Shown here in pieces: positions 52,569 to 60,591 of a stretch of 64,000 bases of DNA; the stretch's first letter is position 1, and every line of letters starts with the position of its first letter. Source of the DNA: JACCTU01 sp963737405 (GTDB lineage: Bacteria; Actinomycetota; Thermoleophilia; Gaiellales; Gaiellaceae). The DNA is taken from assembly GCA_963737405.1 (NCBI GenBank), contig CAVTSL010000002.1, forward strand, positions 31,693-95,692. The letters are read 5' to 3'. Both the position numbers and the translations under genes were made by a program. The notes below the pieces were generated by a model, which was not told the origin of the DNA, made no database searches, and saw only the letters and a program-made list of their open reading frames with translations.

Positions 52569-53030
52569 TCAGAATGTCCGTTGCTGTTTGTTGCTCAGGA
52601 AGAAGCCGTGCCCCGAATGCCTACTGAGGCATGTCAACCCGGCGACGCGGGATGTGCAACGGAAGAAACCGACCCTGAGTGTCTGCCCGTACCGCAGCAC
52701 CCTCACCGGGGATGACCCGAAACCCCTCGTGCTCACATCGACCAGGGCGAACTGGTTCACATCGACAAACCATCGGCGCGATGGTTTCTCCGCGCCGAGG
52801 ATTGAGCCGCTGTGCGAGCCTCTGAACCGGTTGCGGTTGATCCCACACTCGACGTTGCCGTTGGCGACGTTCGGATCGACCATTACGCATTCGATGTCCC
52901 GGCCCGGCATCACGAAGTGAACGAGAAGCTCGGTCGGTGCTCCCTCGGCAGACGCGGCAAAGACGCCAGGGGCCGCGAGGAGCGCCAAAGCGAGAAGCGA
53001 CGTAGCGAGCCTCCCCGATTGCGTTCGCAC
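52569..53030 (-). CDS. Secreted DUF6636-like protein
   Basis: 153 residues from the GTG at 53030. Signal peptide (LATSLLALALLAAPGVFAAS) and four Cys. The pattern FVMPGRDIECVM ... VECGIN ... LRYGQTLRVGFFRCTSR ... GLTC..RHSGHGFFLSN matches DUF6636-type exported domains. Role unknown. A longer upstream frame is basic and lacks sense. Confidence 0.75.
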   Translation of the reverse strand: MRTQSGRLATSLLALALLAAPGVFAASAEGAPTELLVHFVMPGRDIECVMVDPNVANGNVECGINRNRFRGSHSGSILGAEKPSRRWFVDVNQFALVDVSTRGFGSSPVRVLRYGQTLRVGFFRCTSRVAGLTCLSRHSGHGFFLSNKQQRTF

Positions 53031-53116
53031 AACGCGAAAGTACAACGTGTCCCCGCGACTGGGCAAGAAGCTCAGGCGACATTCCCGCACTCTGGCCCAG
53101 GCGATGTTCCGCTTGT

Positions 53117-54529
53117 TCAGCGTGCGATTGTCCAGGTGAGTCCGCGGTCGGTGCTTCGGAGCAGCCGGAAGGTGTTTACGTACGTGCACGTCCGCGACGT
53201 CGCACTGGCGAACGTGCACACCCTGGCGTCCGCACCTGCCCAGCCTGCGGCGTAGATCGTTGTGGGGCGTGAGGGGTTGACCGCGATCGCGCCGACGGCA
53301 ACCGTCGAGACTGCGAGACGCCAGGTGCGCCCGCCGTCGCTCGTCTCGTAGATAGCGCCCGTACCCTGGCTGCTGTGCACGCCCGCATAGACCCTGTCCG
53401 GCTGCTGCGGGTCGACCGCTAATGCGGTAAATGCGTTTTCCTGCTCCGGCCGGCTGCGCAGGACCGGCTGCCAGCTCGCGCCAGCGTTCGTTGTCTTGAC
53501 GACCGTATGGTCGATCGCCGCGTACACGGTCGTCGGCTCCTGCGGGTCGACCGCGAGCGCGGTGGGCCAGCCGTAGCGGCTGGGGAAGACGCCTCCCCGC
53601 CCGCCTGTGGCGTGCCAGCTCGCGCCGGCGTCGGTCGACTTGTAGATGGACGTGGACCCATACACGTTCACGATCACGTAGATCGTCTCTGGGCGTGTCG
53701 CAGCGATCACGAGCCGCCCAAGAACGACCATGTGGGGCGGAGAAGGTTGGAACACGGTCTTCCAGGTGTGGCCGCCATCCGTGCTCTTGCGGACGCCGTC
53801 GGCGGCGGCGTAGACGATCTTGCTATTGGCGGGGTCGACCGCGATGTCGGTGACGTGTCCCTCGCCGCGGTTCCAGCTCAGGGTTCCGGGCGTTCCGTGA
53901 TGCCCGTATCGAAGTGGTCCGGGCGGTGGAAACAACCCCCGGTTCCAGGGCCGCCAGCTGCGGCCGCCATCGACCGTCTTGTAGACGGCGATGACGTTGC
54001 CCGCATAGAGCGTGCCCGGCCGCCGCGGGTCGGCGGCCAACGCGTCTGCCCGCGTCCAGCCCGTGCCTGTTGTTGCTGTCGGCTGCCAATGCTGTCCGCC
54101 GTCGACCGTCTTGTAGACATAGCCGCGCGTGTTGGAGACATAGCCGAGCGTGGTGCGACCGTTGTCGGTGACGCCCATCGCGGCGGCATAGACGGTGTCC
54201 TGCTGCTGTGGGTCGAACGCGAACGAGTAGACGCCGATGCCGGCCGGAAGGTTGCCGAGCGGCGGCGTTGTTCGCGTGTTCGGGAGCGGGCTCTGCGCCC
54301 CAGGCAGCGGAGCGAGCGCCGCAGCAACCCCGCCCCCGCCGTCGCCTCCACCGAAGCTGATGAACAGGACGATCCCGGCCGCGAGGAGCGCCGCGGCGCC
54401 GTTCCGCATCCGTCGACGTCGCGCCCGCCTTCGCGCTTCCTCGATCAGCGCCTCGAGCTCGGCGATCTGCTCTTCGAGATCGCGATCCCGCTCGACCTGT
54501 GGCCTGCGGGGCGGCGTTGTGACGGTCAC
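53117..54529 (-). CDS. Membrane-anchored BNR/Asp-box beta-propeller protein
   Basis: 470 residues, GTG start. A cytoplasmic coiled coil (EEQIAELEALIEEARRRARR) is followed by one membrane helix (GAAALLAAGIVLFISFGGG). The outer part has about seven propeller blades, each with S/T-x-D-x-G-x-x-W (TVDGGQHW, TVDGGRSW, STDGGHTW, STDAGASW, TTNAGASW, TSDGGRTW, STDRGLTW). Likely binds or cleaves an outside ligand. It diverges from a GntR regulator with 23 bases between starts. Confidence 0.85.
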   Translation of the reverse strand: MTVTTPPRRPQVERDRDLEEQIAELEALIEEARRRARRRRMRNGAAALLAAGIVLFISFGGGDGGGGVAAALAPLPGAQSPLPNTRTTPPLGNLPAGIGVYSFAFDPQQQDTVYAAAMGVTDNGRTTLGYVSNTRGYVYKTVDGGQHWQPTATTGTGWTRADALAADPRRPGTLYAGNVIAVYKTVDGGRSWRPWNRGLFPPPGPLRYGHHGTPGTLSWNRGEGHVTDIAVDPANSKIVYAAADGVRKSTDGGHTWKTVFQPSPPHMVVLGRLVIAATRPETIYVIVNVYGSTSIYKSTDAGASWHATGGRGGVFPSRYGWPTALAVDPQEPTTVYAAIDHTVVKTTNAGASWQPVLRSRPEQENAFTALAVDPQQPDRVYAGVHSSQGTGAIYETSDGGRTWRLAVSTVAVGAIAVNPSRPTTIYAAGWAGADARVCTFASATSRTCTYVNTFRLLRSTDRGLTWTIAR

Positions 54530-54552
54530 GGCGACTCCATCAGAATAACGCT

Positions 54553-54915
54553 ATGCTGACTAGCACCATGCGCCATGTCAAGCTCGACCGCGACAACCCC
54601 CTCGACCTGCACGAACAAGTGGCCGCCGAGATCCGCCGCGCCATCGCCGACGGCGAAGCCAAACCCGGTGAACGGCTCCCACCCGCCAAAGACCTCGCCG
54701 CCGTCCTCGGCGTCAACACCAACACTGTCCTGCGCGCACTCCGCCAGCTCCGCGACGAAGGTCTGCTCGAGTTCCGCCGCGGCCGCGGCATCACCGTCAC
54801 CGGCACCGCCCAGCACGGCGCCCTCGTCGAACAAGCCAGACAGCTCCTCCACTTCGCACGCAAGCAGGGCTACAAGCCCGACGAGCTGATTCAGATCATC
54901 GAGCAGCTCGGATAG
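54553..54915 (+). CDS. GntR-family regulator, YtrA-like
   Basis: 120 residues, short form with only the winged HTH (DLHEQVAAEIRRAIADGEAK, ERLPPAKDLAAVLGVNTNTV, LRALRQLRDEGLLEFRRGRG) and a short helical tail. An inner ATG at 54568 may be the real start if TATGCT at 54552 is its -10. An inverted repeat TGCT-GACT-AGCA (54554-54565) overlaps the start and could be the operator. It probably controls itself, the propeller gene or the following secreted protein. Confidence 0.88.
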   Translation: MLTSTMRHVKLDRDNPLDLHEQVAAEIRRAIADGEAKPGERLPPAKDLAAVLGVNTNTVLRALRQLRDEGLLEFRRGRGITVTGTAQHGALVEQARQLLHFARKQGYKPDELIQIIEQLG

Positions 54916-54983
54916 CGGAGACCACTCTCGGCGACCCGCTCGACGTTCGCCCAGAGCAACCGTCTCGTCCGAAAGGAGTAACG

Positions 54984-55571
54984 ATGAAGAGCTTGAAGCT
55001 TCCCTTCGCCTTCGGGCTGGCAGCGCTCGTTGTTGCGGCGGGGGTGGTGTTGATCCCGTCGGTCGCGTCCGCCGATCAGGAAGCGGCCGTTCACGACCAC
55101 TCAGCGCATGGAACCGCGGGCCTCGAGGACGAGCTCGCACAGGTGCGACGGGTGACCGCCCGCTTCCACAACCTGGAGGCTGCGCTGGAAGCCGGCTACG
55201 AGCTCGGATGGGTGAACGGCTCAGCCACCCGGATCATCACCGGCTGCGTCTTCCATCCCACAGCCGGCGCGATGGGCTACCACTACTTCAACGCCGAGCT
55301 GATGGCCGACCTCACGACTGACCCGCTCGAGCCCGAGGCACTCGTCTACGCGCCCGGCGACAACGGGAAGCTGAAGCTGGCGGCCGTGGAATGGATCGTC
55401 CGCGGCCAGAACTCGAACCCGCCGGGCGTCACCTCGCCGCCGAGCGTGCTCGGGATGCCGATGCACATCCTCGTCCCTGCGGTCGGCTTCTACCTCATGC
55501 ACGCATGGGTCTGGAAGCCCAACCCGGCAGGGATGTTCGCCGACTGGAATCCGCAAGTGAGCTGCTCGTAG
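54984..55571 (+). CDS. Secreted His-rich protein of unknown function
   Basis: 195 residues; the ATG follows AAAGGAG. A signal peptide is followed by HDHSAHG and a domain with many conserved-looking aromatics and His (GCVFHPTAGAMGYHYFNAEL; MPMHILVPAVGFYLMHAWVW; PAGMFADWNPQVSC). Two Cys could pair. His clusters suggest metal binding. It lies 68 bases after the GntR gene. Confidence 0.8.
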   Translation: MKSLKLPFAFGLAALVVAAGVVLIPSVASADQEAAVHDHSAHGTAGLEDELAQVRRVTARFHNLEAALEAGYELGWVNGSATRIITGCVFHPTAGAMGYHYFNAELMADLTTDPLEPEALVYAPGDNGKLKLAAVEWIVRGQNSNPPGVTSPPSVLGMPMHILVPAVGFYLMHAWVWKPNPAGMFADWNPQVSCS

Positions 55572-56248
55572 ATCCGTTGAGCTAAAGACGACAAGGAGGA
55601 CGGACGCCGTCATCCGCACCTCTCAACCGAGCTGCCGCAGCTCGGCGCGCGGGAACGCGGCCGCCAGCTCGCGCAGCGAGGCAATCAACCCACCGCGCTC
55701 GACAATCTCGCAAGATCCGGCTAATTCACGATTCATGCCCTCGTATGCGCGCAAGATCAGCCGCAGATGCGGATCAGTTCAGGTGAGCCCTCGGGCCAAC
55801 TGGGCGGTTCCGAGGACGTACACGACTGCGGTACGAGAACCCCGCTCCTGGCTTCAACGGCGGGGTTCTCGTAGTTCAAGCGTCGTGTGTCGCGCGACCC
55901 CGAGTAGATGCTTTGGCCGACTGGGCACGAGGCCGACCGCGGAACAACAGGTGCTCCGGAGGGGCGGCCTCGCTTATGGCGGAGGGACGCGGCCATCCCC
56001 ACGCCGAGCAGCCGAAAGCGTCGCACGAGCCTCCGCCATCCACAACTGGCCGAGGGAGCAGGCTCCAACAGGGAGGACGGAGCCAGGGCCGCCCAGCCCC
56101 GCACTCTCCCTGATCGCACGATTCTGTGTCAGAACCGGCACCGTGTCCATAGCTCCGCACAGAAGGGGAAACTTTCGCCGAGCTCGTCGTGCGACTCCAG
56201 CGCGACCCGGTAGAAAGCGAATGCCCGTGGCACGTGCTCCTCGTCTTG
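55572..56248. other. Gene-poor stretch (677 nt) with a strong inverted repeat
   Basis: No confident gene. Contents are a 37-codon minus-strand frame (55623-55736, MNRELAGSCEIVERGGLIAS...) that may be a remnant, a 14-bp perfect inverted repeat at 55832-55873, and sequence of mixed composition with frequent stops. Probably degraded accessory DNA. Confidence 0.5.
55832..55873. repeat. Perfect 14-bp inverted repeat
   Basis: TACGAGAACCCCGC at 55832-55845 and its exact complement at 55860-55873, loop 14 bases. No gene ends nearby on the plus strand (the last stop is 260 bases away). It could be a terminator or a mobile-element end; no second copy was seen in the window. Confidence 0.6.
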
Positions 56249-56488
56249 TCAGGCGATGCCGACGGACTTCGCTTTTGCGAGCTCGGTCCGGACCGCTTGG
56301 ACGGCGGCGACAGCATCTTGGAAGTTCGGATCGACCGTCTCGGCCCGTTGAAGCTCGTCCATGATGTCGAGCGCACGGTCGCACATTTCAAGCGCTCTGC
56401 CGAGTGAGGGCGTGACGCTTGACTCGTTGACGGTGGTCGTCGTGGGGACGGCCCGATTGGCCGCCCCCACGCTTGTTGAGTCGCTCAT
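56249..56488 (-). CDS. Small helical protein (79 aa), unknown
   Basis: ATG at 56488 overlaps the stop of the PRC-barrel gene (ATGA), strong evidence of coupled translation. Thr-rich N-terminus (NRAVPTTTTVNESSV), then a helical hairpin (LGRALEMCDRALDIMDELQR; AVAAVQAVRTELAKAKSVGI). No family recognised. Confidence 0.65.
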   Translation of the reverse strand: MSDSTSVGAANRAVPTTTTVNESSVTPSLGRALEMCDRALDIMDELQRAETVDPNFQDAVAAVQAVRTELAKAKSVGIA

Positions 56489-56844
56489 CTCAGATCGTCG
56501 GCTTGCGGCCCGCGGCCGTAGTAGCTGCCCACGCTCTCACGGTAGGTCGGTTCGCGATAGCTGTTCTCGTCGAACTCTGGACTGTCTTTAATCTCGTCCT
56601 TCGTGCGGTTGACGTAGACCTTCTGCTCGTCGAAGTCGACCGTCTCGATCACTCCGGCCGGGAGCAGAACCTTCTTCCCGAAGATCCAAGGGCCAGTGTC
56701 GACAACGATGTAACTGCCGTCGACCTCATTGGTCGCTTCGTCGACCTTGCCGATCCCGCCGTCGCTTGCCTCGACCTCGAATCCATCCAGATTCGTTCCG
56801 GACCAGGCCGTGTCGCGGTACGTCCACATGTCAGTGCTAGCCAC
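56485..56844 (-). CDS. PRC-barrel domain protein
   Basis: 119 residues; the GTG at 56844 follows AGGAGGGG. PRC-barrel strands are GFEVEASDGGIGKVDEATNE, SYIVVDTGPWIFGKKVLLPA and the turn EQKVYVNRTKDEIKDSPEFD. These cytoplasmic barrels bind RNA, proteins or other partners; in soil actinobacteria such small forms often appear stress-related. Coupled to the 79-residue gene downstream. Confidence 0.85.
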   Translation of the reverse strand: MASTDMWTYRDTAWSGTNLDGFEVEASDGGIGKVDEATNEVDGSYIVVDTGPWIFGKKVLLPAGVIETVDFDEQKVYVNRTKDEIKDSPEFDENSYREPTYRESVGSYYGRGPQADDLR

Positions 56845-57001
56845 AGAGACCCCTCCTTCAGTTGCACTCGGACCGGGAGGACCTTCCGTCGAAGCCCTCG
56901 CGGTGTTTCGGTTCTCACCACGCTGAACGCGCATCCGCCCGGAACGGATACGCCTTCACGACCGTTGCAGAACGAAATGACTCGTCTGAGAGCTAAGAGG
57001 C

Positions 57002-57256
57002 ATGCGGCAGGAAGAACTCGCGGTCCACCTACATCACCTGAAAGATGCGAAGTGTGTCGCCGACGCACTCGGCCAAGGCGACGCCTCAGTGGTTCCATCG
57101 AAGACCGGATGGACAGTCAGCGTCGTACCGTCGTCCCGCCAACTCGCGGAGATCCTCAGCGCCCTCCACGCCTGCCTCTCCGAGAACGACATCCGGCTCG
57201 TCCGCCTGACCATCGACGGCAGCACCTACGCGATGGAATCTCCGCCGGCCGATTGA
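57002..57256 (+). CDS. Small hypothetical protein (84 aa)
   Basis: ATG behind AAGAGG. The product has an alternating helix/strand pattern (LAVHLHHLKDAKCVADALGQ; TGWTVSVVPSSRQLAEILSA; IRLVRLTIDGSTYAME), consistent with a small ferredoxin-like fold. No family recognised. Confidence 0.6.
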   Translation: MRQEELAVHLHHLKDAKCVADALGQGDASVVPSKTGWTVSVVPSSRQLAEILSALHACLSENDIRLVRLTIDGSTYAMESPPAD

Positions 57257-57784
57257 GCTCGCGGGCCAGCAGGGCGGAGGCCGCCTCCGCCCGCCGACTC
57301 ACCCCTCTCCCCGGAGGCAGGGCAGGGTAGCCGTGCAGGCGTCAGGTTTTTGCTCAAACGGCCGGCGATCTTCCGGTCCGGAGGCTTTGTGGTCGTCGAG
57401 AAGATCGGTACCGCCGGCGAGCTAGCCGAAGCAGCCGACCAGACCGAGGGACCCAAGGGGCTTCGCGCCCCGACCTTGTGTCACCCTCGAAACCACACCA
57501 GCGAGGACAACGGCAGTCGGCGCGCGGGCTGCGGTTTTCCGCGGCGGCTGGCGCCGCGCGCGGATGTTACGTGGTCGCCTTGCCTATCCTTTTCGCGTGG
57601 CCAAGGTGCTTGGTCTACTCGCTGCGCTTATGGCATTCGCAGCAACAGTCCCGGCGATCGAGCTGAGCATGCCGTGATGCCTAAGAGCGTGTCGCGGAGG
57701 CGAAAAGACCGCTGCGAAGTCGACCGCCGTCAATCGCACGATAGGCGTGGGGGTTCGAGGACTACCAGTCGGAGCCGCTGGGGC
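57257..57784. other. Gene-poor stretch (528 nt)
   Basis: No confident long gene. It contains one tiny hydrophobic frame (57597-57677, listed separately). A longer plus-strand frame from 57350 runs into the antisense of the repeat protein and has poor codon character. Confidence 0.5.
57597..57677 (+). CDS. Candidate 26-residue hydrophobic peptide
   Basis: GTG start to TGA: VAKVLGLLAALMAFAATVP then AIELSMP, a Lys followed by a hydrophobic helix, like a tiny membrane peptide. No ribosome site stands out, though the upstream bases are AT-richer than the surroundings (tatccttttcgc). Could be chance. Confidence 0.3.
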   Translation: MAKVLGLLAALMAFAATVPAIELSMP

Positions 57785-59083
57785 TCAGAGTCGCGGCCGG
57801 CCGATCCCATCGTGGCGCACGTAGCTCACGACCAGGTAGGCGATCGCGAACAGCGACGAGACCATGATCGCCAGGATCGCGTACCCGAAGATCGGGTTCA
57901 GATAGTCGACAGCCTCGTCGAGATGCTGAACGCCCGCGCCGAGCACGCCTGAACGCTCCGGCTGCCTCACGGTCCCGACCCGCTGTCCGCCGTCGGACGC
58001 GCTGTTCTCTCCCGGCCCGGACCCGGCAGCCTCGCGGCCGTCAGGGAGCGACACCCCTCCCGCGAGGAAGCTGACCCCGAACACGCTCGTACTCGCGTTC
58101 GCGGCCGAGCACTGGTCGAGCGCCGAGCGGGTGGTCGAGCGCGGCAGCGCGCTCGCCCCTGATGATCCGACTGCGACCGCGACCCACCGTGTCGTGCGGG
58201 CGTGCAGCGGACGGAAGCCGAGCAGATAGGCCCCCTCGGCGAGTGTCCGGCTGCCGAGCTGCCCGTTGAAGGCGACCGCGTTTCGGCCGCGCCGGCCCTG
58301 GATCTGGAGCCGTGCGACGCGGTCGCAGCTCGGAAGCGGCCCACGAAGCGTGACGACGACTCTGCCGCGGCGCGCAAGCCTGAACGTGACCCGGACGACA
58401 CCGGGGCGACCGCGAACGTTCGTGACGGCGACGCCGCTCGTCGTCGACTGCGACCGAGTGATCGGTGCTGCTGTGCCGGCCGGGGCCGCCTCGAAGCTGG
58501 TGCTCGCAGGCCCGCCGGCGCCGCCGCCCGAGCTGCCCGCGCCTGCGCCCGCTCCGGAACCTCCGCCACCGCCGAGTCCGCTGCCTGCCGCTCCACTTCC
58601 GCCGCCGCCCAGGAGCGGCGCTCCGGCCACGGATCCGCTCGGGCCCGCGACCGGGCCGGAGGGCGCGCTCGGGCCGCCCGGAAGGCTCGGCGACGGCGCG
58701 GGAAGTCCGGGCGACGGAGACGGCGTGGGCACCGTCGGCGTCGGAGCCGGAAGCGTCGGCGTCGGGGCCGGAAGCGTCGGGGTCGGGGCCGGAAGCGTCG
58801 GCGTCGGGGCGGGAAGCGTGGGGGTGGGCGCTGGCACGGTCGGCGTCGGCACCGGGACCGTCGGCGTCGGCACCGGCACGGTCGGCGTCGGCGCCGGGAC
58901 GGTCGGCGTGGGCGCTGGCGCGGTGACGGTCGGCGTTGGAACCGGCAGCGTCGGCGTCGAGACGGTCGGCACCTCGAGCGCCGAGGCTGCGCCGGCGAAG
59001 GCCAGGGAGAGTCCGAGGCCTGCTGCGCCGAAGACACCAGACACGATCAGAACCAGCCAGAGGCGGCGGCCAGCTTTCGGCAT
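57785..59083 (-). CDS. Pro/Thr/Val-repeat surface protein with Ig-like domain and C-terminal membrane anchor (copy B, intact)
   Basis: 432 residues from the ATG at 59083 (GGAGCAGGGG upstream); a longer upstream start would remove the leader and is rejected. Order: signal peptide (LVLIVSGVFGAAGLGLSLAF), a stalk of about 14 PTPTVP/APTPTLP units, a Gly/Ser-rich linker (GGGGSGAAGSGLGGGGGSGA), then a beta domain (VVRVTFRLARRGRVVVTLRG; NGQLGSRTLAEGAYLLGFRP) with two Cys (PSCDRV, DQCSA), a spacer, a membrane helix (NPIFGYAILAIMVSSLFAIA) and a basic tail VRHDGIGRPRL. Domain and anchor closely match copy A. The Cys pair may form a disulfide. Function unknown; architecture fits a cell-surface display protein. 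Confidence 0.82.
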   Translation of the reverse strand: MPKAGRRLWLVLIVSGVFGAAGLGLSLAFAGAASALEVPTVSTPTLPVPTPTVTAPAPTPTVPAPTPTVPVPTPTVPVPTPTVPAPTPTLPAPTPTLPAPTPTLPAPTPTLPAPTPTVPTPSPSPGLPAPSPSLPGGPSAPSGPVAGPSGSVAGAPLLGGGGSGAAGSGLGGGGGSGAGAGAGSSGGGAGGPASTSFEAAPAGTAAPITRSQSTTSGVAVTNVRGRPGVVRVTFRLARRGRVVVTLRGPLPSCDRVARLQIQGRRGRNAVAFNGQLGSRTLAEGAYLLGFRPLHARTTRWVAVAVGSSGASALPRSTTRSALDQCSAANASTSVFGVSFLAGGVSLPDGREAAGSGPGENSASDGGQRVGTVRQPERSGVLGAGVQHLDEAVDYLNPIFGYAILAIMVSSLFAIAYLVVSYVRHDGIGRPRL

Positions 59084-59095
59084 CGACCCCCTGCT

Positions 59096-59156
59096 CCTTC
59101 CGCAGAAAACGAAGCTTCCACAGGGCCAACTTCGCGGACGCCGATTCGGATACGGC
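59096..59156 (-). promoter_or_regulatory. Conserved 61-nt mRNA leader (copy B) with RBS-proximal UNCG hairpin
   Basis: Ungapped partner of 28304-28364. It has the same GCCGTATCCG-N3-CGGC opening, the shared central words AGTTG and GGAAG, and the same TTTTC-TGCG-GAAGG hairpin (59096-59109) leading into GGAAGGAG. It lies 12 bases upstream of the ATG at 59083. Confidence 0.65.
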
Positions 59157-59980
59157 CCCGCCGGCGCTTTGTCCACCGTGCTTCTCTACAAGTGCCGAAC
59201 GTACGTACGGGCAAACGAGACGTGCCGGGTCGAGAGCCTCGACGATCTGGCTGCGCTCGGATCCACGGGCGGAGCCTACGGTGCGTGCGTGAGCCGAACG
59301 CTGCGCGTGCACTGACACTGGTCGCCGCTGCTGTGACGGTTTGCCGGCGCTTCGGCGGCTATCTTCTCGAGGCTCGATTCACGTTTCCGGGCAGGGAATC
59401 TCCGCTCTGATGCGGGTGCCGCCTCCCGGCGCGCTGTCGACGTGCAGGTGGCCGTTGAATTCCCGTACCGGGTCCCGCGCAACGCCGCAAGCAATCTGCG
59501 CTGACCCTGGCTGCGCCGGTCAGCGCCAGAAGCAATCGTTGCCGCCATGCCCTTGGGCCGCGTTTAATCGTGGCGGATCAGCCAGGCAACCGGGGGGATC
59601 ACACGCGCGCCGCATTCAAGCGCAACGTGGTGGCAGTTCTCGGCGCGGCTGGACGGCGGCGGATTCTGTTCCGAAACGCGTAACCCATCTCAGCACCCGC
59701 CGAGGCGGCTTCGACTACGAGGACGGGCAGCCGGTCAGGGTTCCTCCGGGCCGTAGTTCGGTGACGGCGAGCGCCCCGCGCTCGGCACTTTCACGAGGCT
59801 GGGGAAGGGCCGTGCAAACGGTTGAGTGGCCACCGCACCGTGTGAGAGGATCCGACTCGTTCCGGTTTTCACAACGGAGGAGGTGGACTCTGAGCAACGT
59901 GTCCACGGCGCTTTAGCGTAATGCGACGGCGCCAACCCGCGTGTGCCTCGCGCGGCACGCACTCGAAAGGGGTGCTCGGC
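59157..59980. other. Gene-poor stretch (824 nt)
   Basis: No intact gene. It holds a histidine-kinase C-terminal fragment on the minus strand (59379-59500) and otherwise sequence broken by stops in all frames. The likely promoter of the copy-B repeat protein lies in its first ~100 bases but no clear -35/-10 pair was seen. Confidence 0.5.
59379..59500 (-). pseudogene. C-terminal remnant of a sensor histidine kinase
   Basis: The minus-strand frame ending at the TGA 59379-59381 reads EFNGHLHVDSAPGGGTRIRA then EIPCPET, the G2-box end of a GHKL ATPase domain. Upstream the frame (ACGVARDPVR) no longer resembles a kinase and there is no N-box. So only about 25-35 residues of the gene survive. Confidence 0.6.
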
Positions 59981-60327
59981 GTGAAGAAGTCCTTGATCTT
60001 CCTTGCTGCGCTAACGACGTTGACGCTCGTGTTGGCCTCCGGCGTCCAAGCGGCGGATGGTGCGACCGTTACGAAGGCAACGCTTGCGTCCAGCGTCTTT
60101 GATGGGACGACTCTCTTCCAGCTACGTGTGAAGAGACCCAGGTGATCAATGGAAACCAGCGGAAGGAAACGTTCCAGTGCACGTTCGATGCCGGAGTACC
60201 GGCGCCTTTTGTCTGCGATACCTCTATTGGCTGCATCTGGTTCTCTGACTTCGACGGAGCGGAGGCGGTGAGCACGCATTTCGTCATTACCCACTCCGGT
60301 CTGATGGTCGGCTGGGCCACGTACTAG
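59981..60327 (+). CDS. Small secreted Cys-containing protein, frameshifted
   Basis: GTG at 59981 behind AAAGGGG. Signal peptide (SLIFLAALTTLTLVLASGVQ), then TLASSVFDGTTLFQL. At about 60128 the frame shifts and continues as CEETQVINGNQRKETFQCTF, then VCDTSIGCIWFSDFDG to the end. Four Cys in the second part suggest disulfides. About 115 residues if one base is restored. Base composition is lower in GC than the rest of the window. Confidence 0.55.
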
Positions 60328-60341
60328 GTCGAGTTAGCGGT

Positions 60342-60376
60342 TTCAGGCGCTCGCCCAGACCCGGCGAGCGCCTGAA
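60342..60376 (+). terminator. Terminator hairpin
   Basis: Perfect 14-bp inverted repeat TTCAGGCGCTCGCC / GGCGAGCGCCTGAA with a 7-base loop, 15 bases after the upstream stop. Confidence 0.82.
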
Positions 60377-60477
60377 CTTAGCTTCGGATGAGGGCCTGCG
60401 GACCGCCGCCGACCCTGTGGCTACTGACCCTGCATTAGGTCCGATCTTGCGGCATGCCTCCCCCCGACTGGAGTAGG

Positions 60478-60519
60478 AGGAGGCCTGGCGATAAGGGGTC
60501 CGAGATCGCCAGGCCCCCT
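60478..60519 (-). terminator. Terminator hairpin for the opposing gene
   Basis: 11-bp stem GGCCTGGCGAT / ATCGCCAGGCC (60482-60492, 60505-60515), extended by three pairs after one mismatch. It lies 72 bases beyond the stop of the minus-strand gene ending at 60592. With the preceding hairpin it isolates the two converging genes. Confidence 0.7.
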
Positions 60520-60591
60520 ACTAGCCGACGGTACGCAGTCAGCGTGGCCACAGTTAGCCCATTTGGAGCAAACCGGTCGAGCGTGCTCAGT

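Noticed and set aside
54519..54529. GTGACGGTCAC palindrome as a GntR operator
   Set aside because: It lies within the first codons of the propeller gene (MTVT), where such a palindrome arises easily; the TGCT-N4-AGCA repeat at the GntR start is the better candidate.
57350..57952. 200-codon plus-strand frame
   Set aside because: Its second half is antisense to the conserved C-terminus of repeat protein B, and the first half lacks a start with a ribosome site.
58735..58985. CRISPR-like or satellite repeat array
   Set aside because: The repeated GTCGGCGTCGG units (and those at 28010-28170) encode the in-frame PTPTVP stalk; there are no unique spacers.
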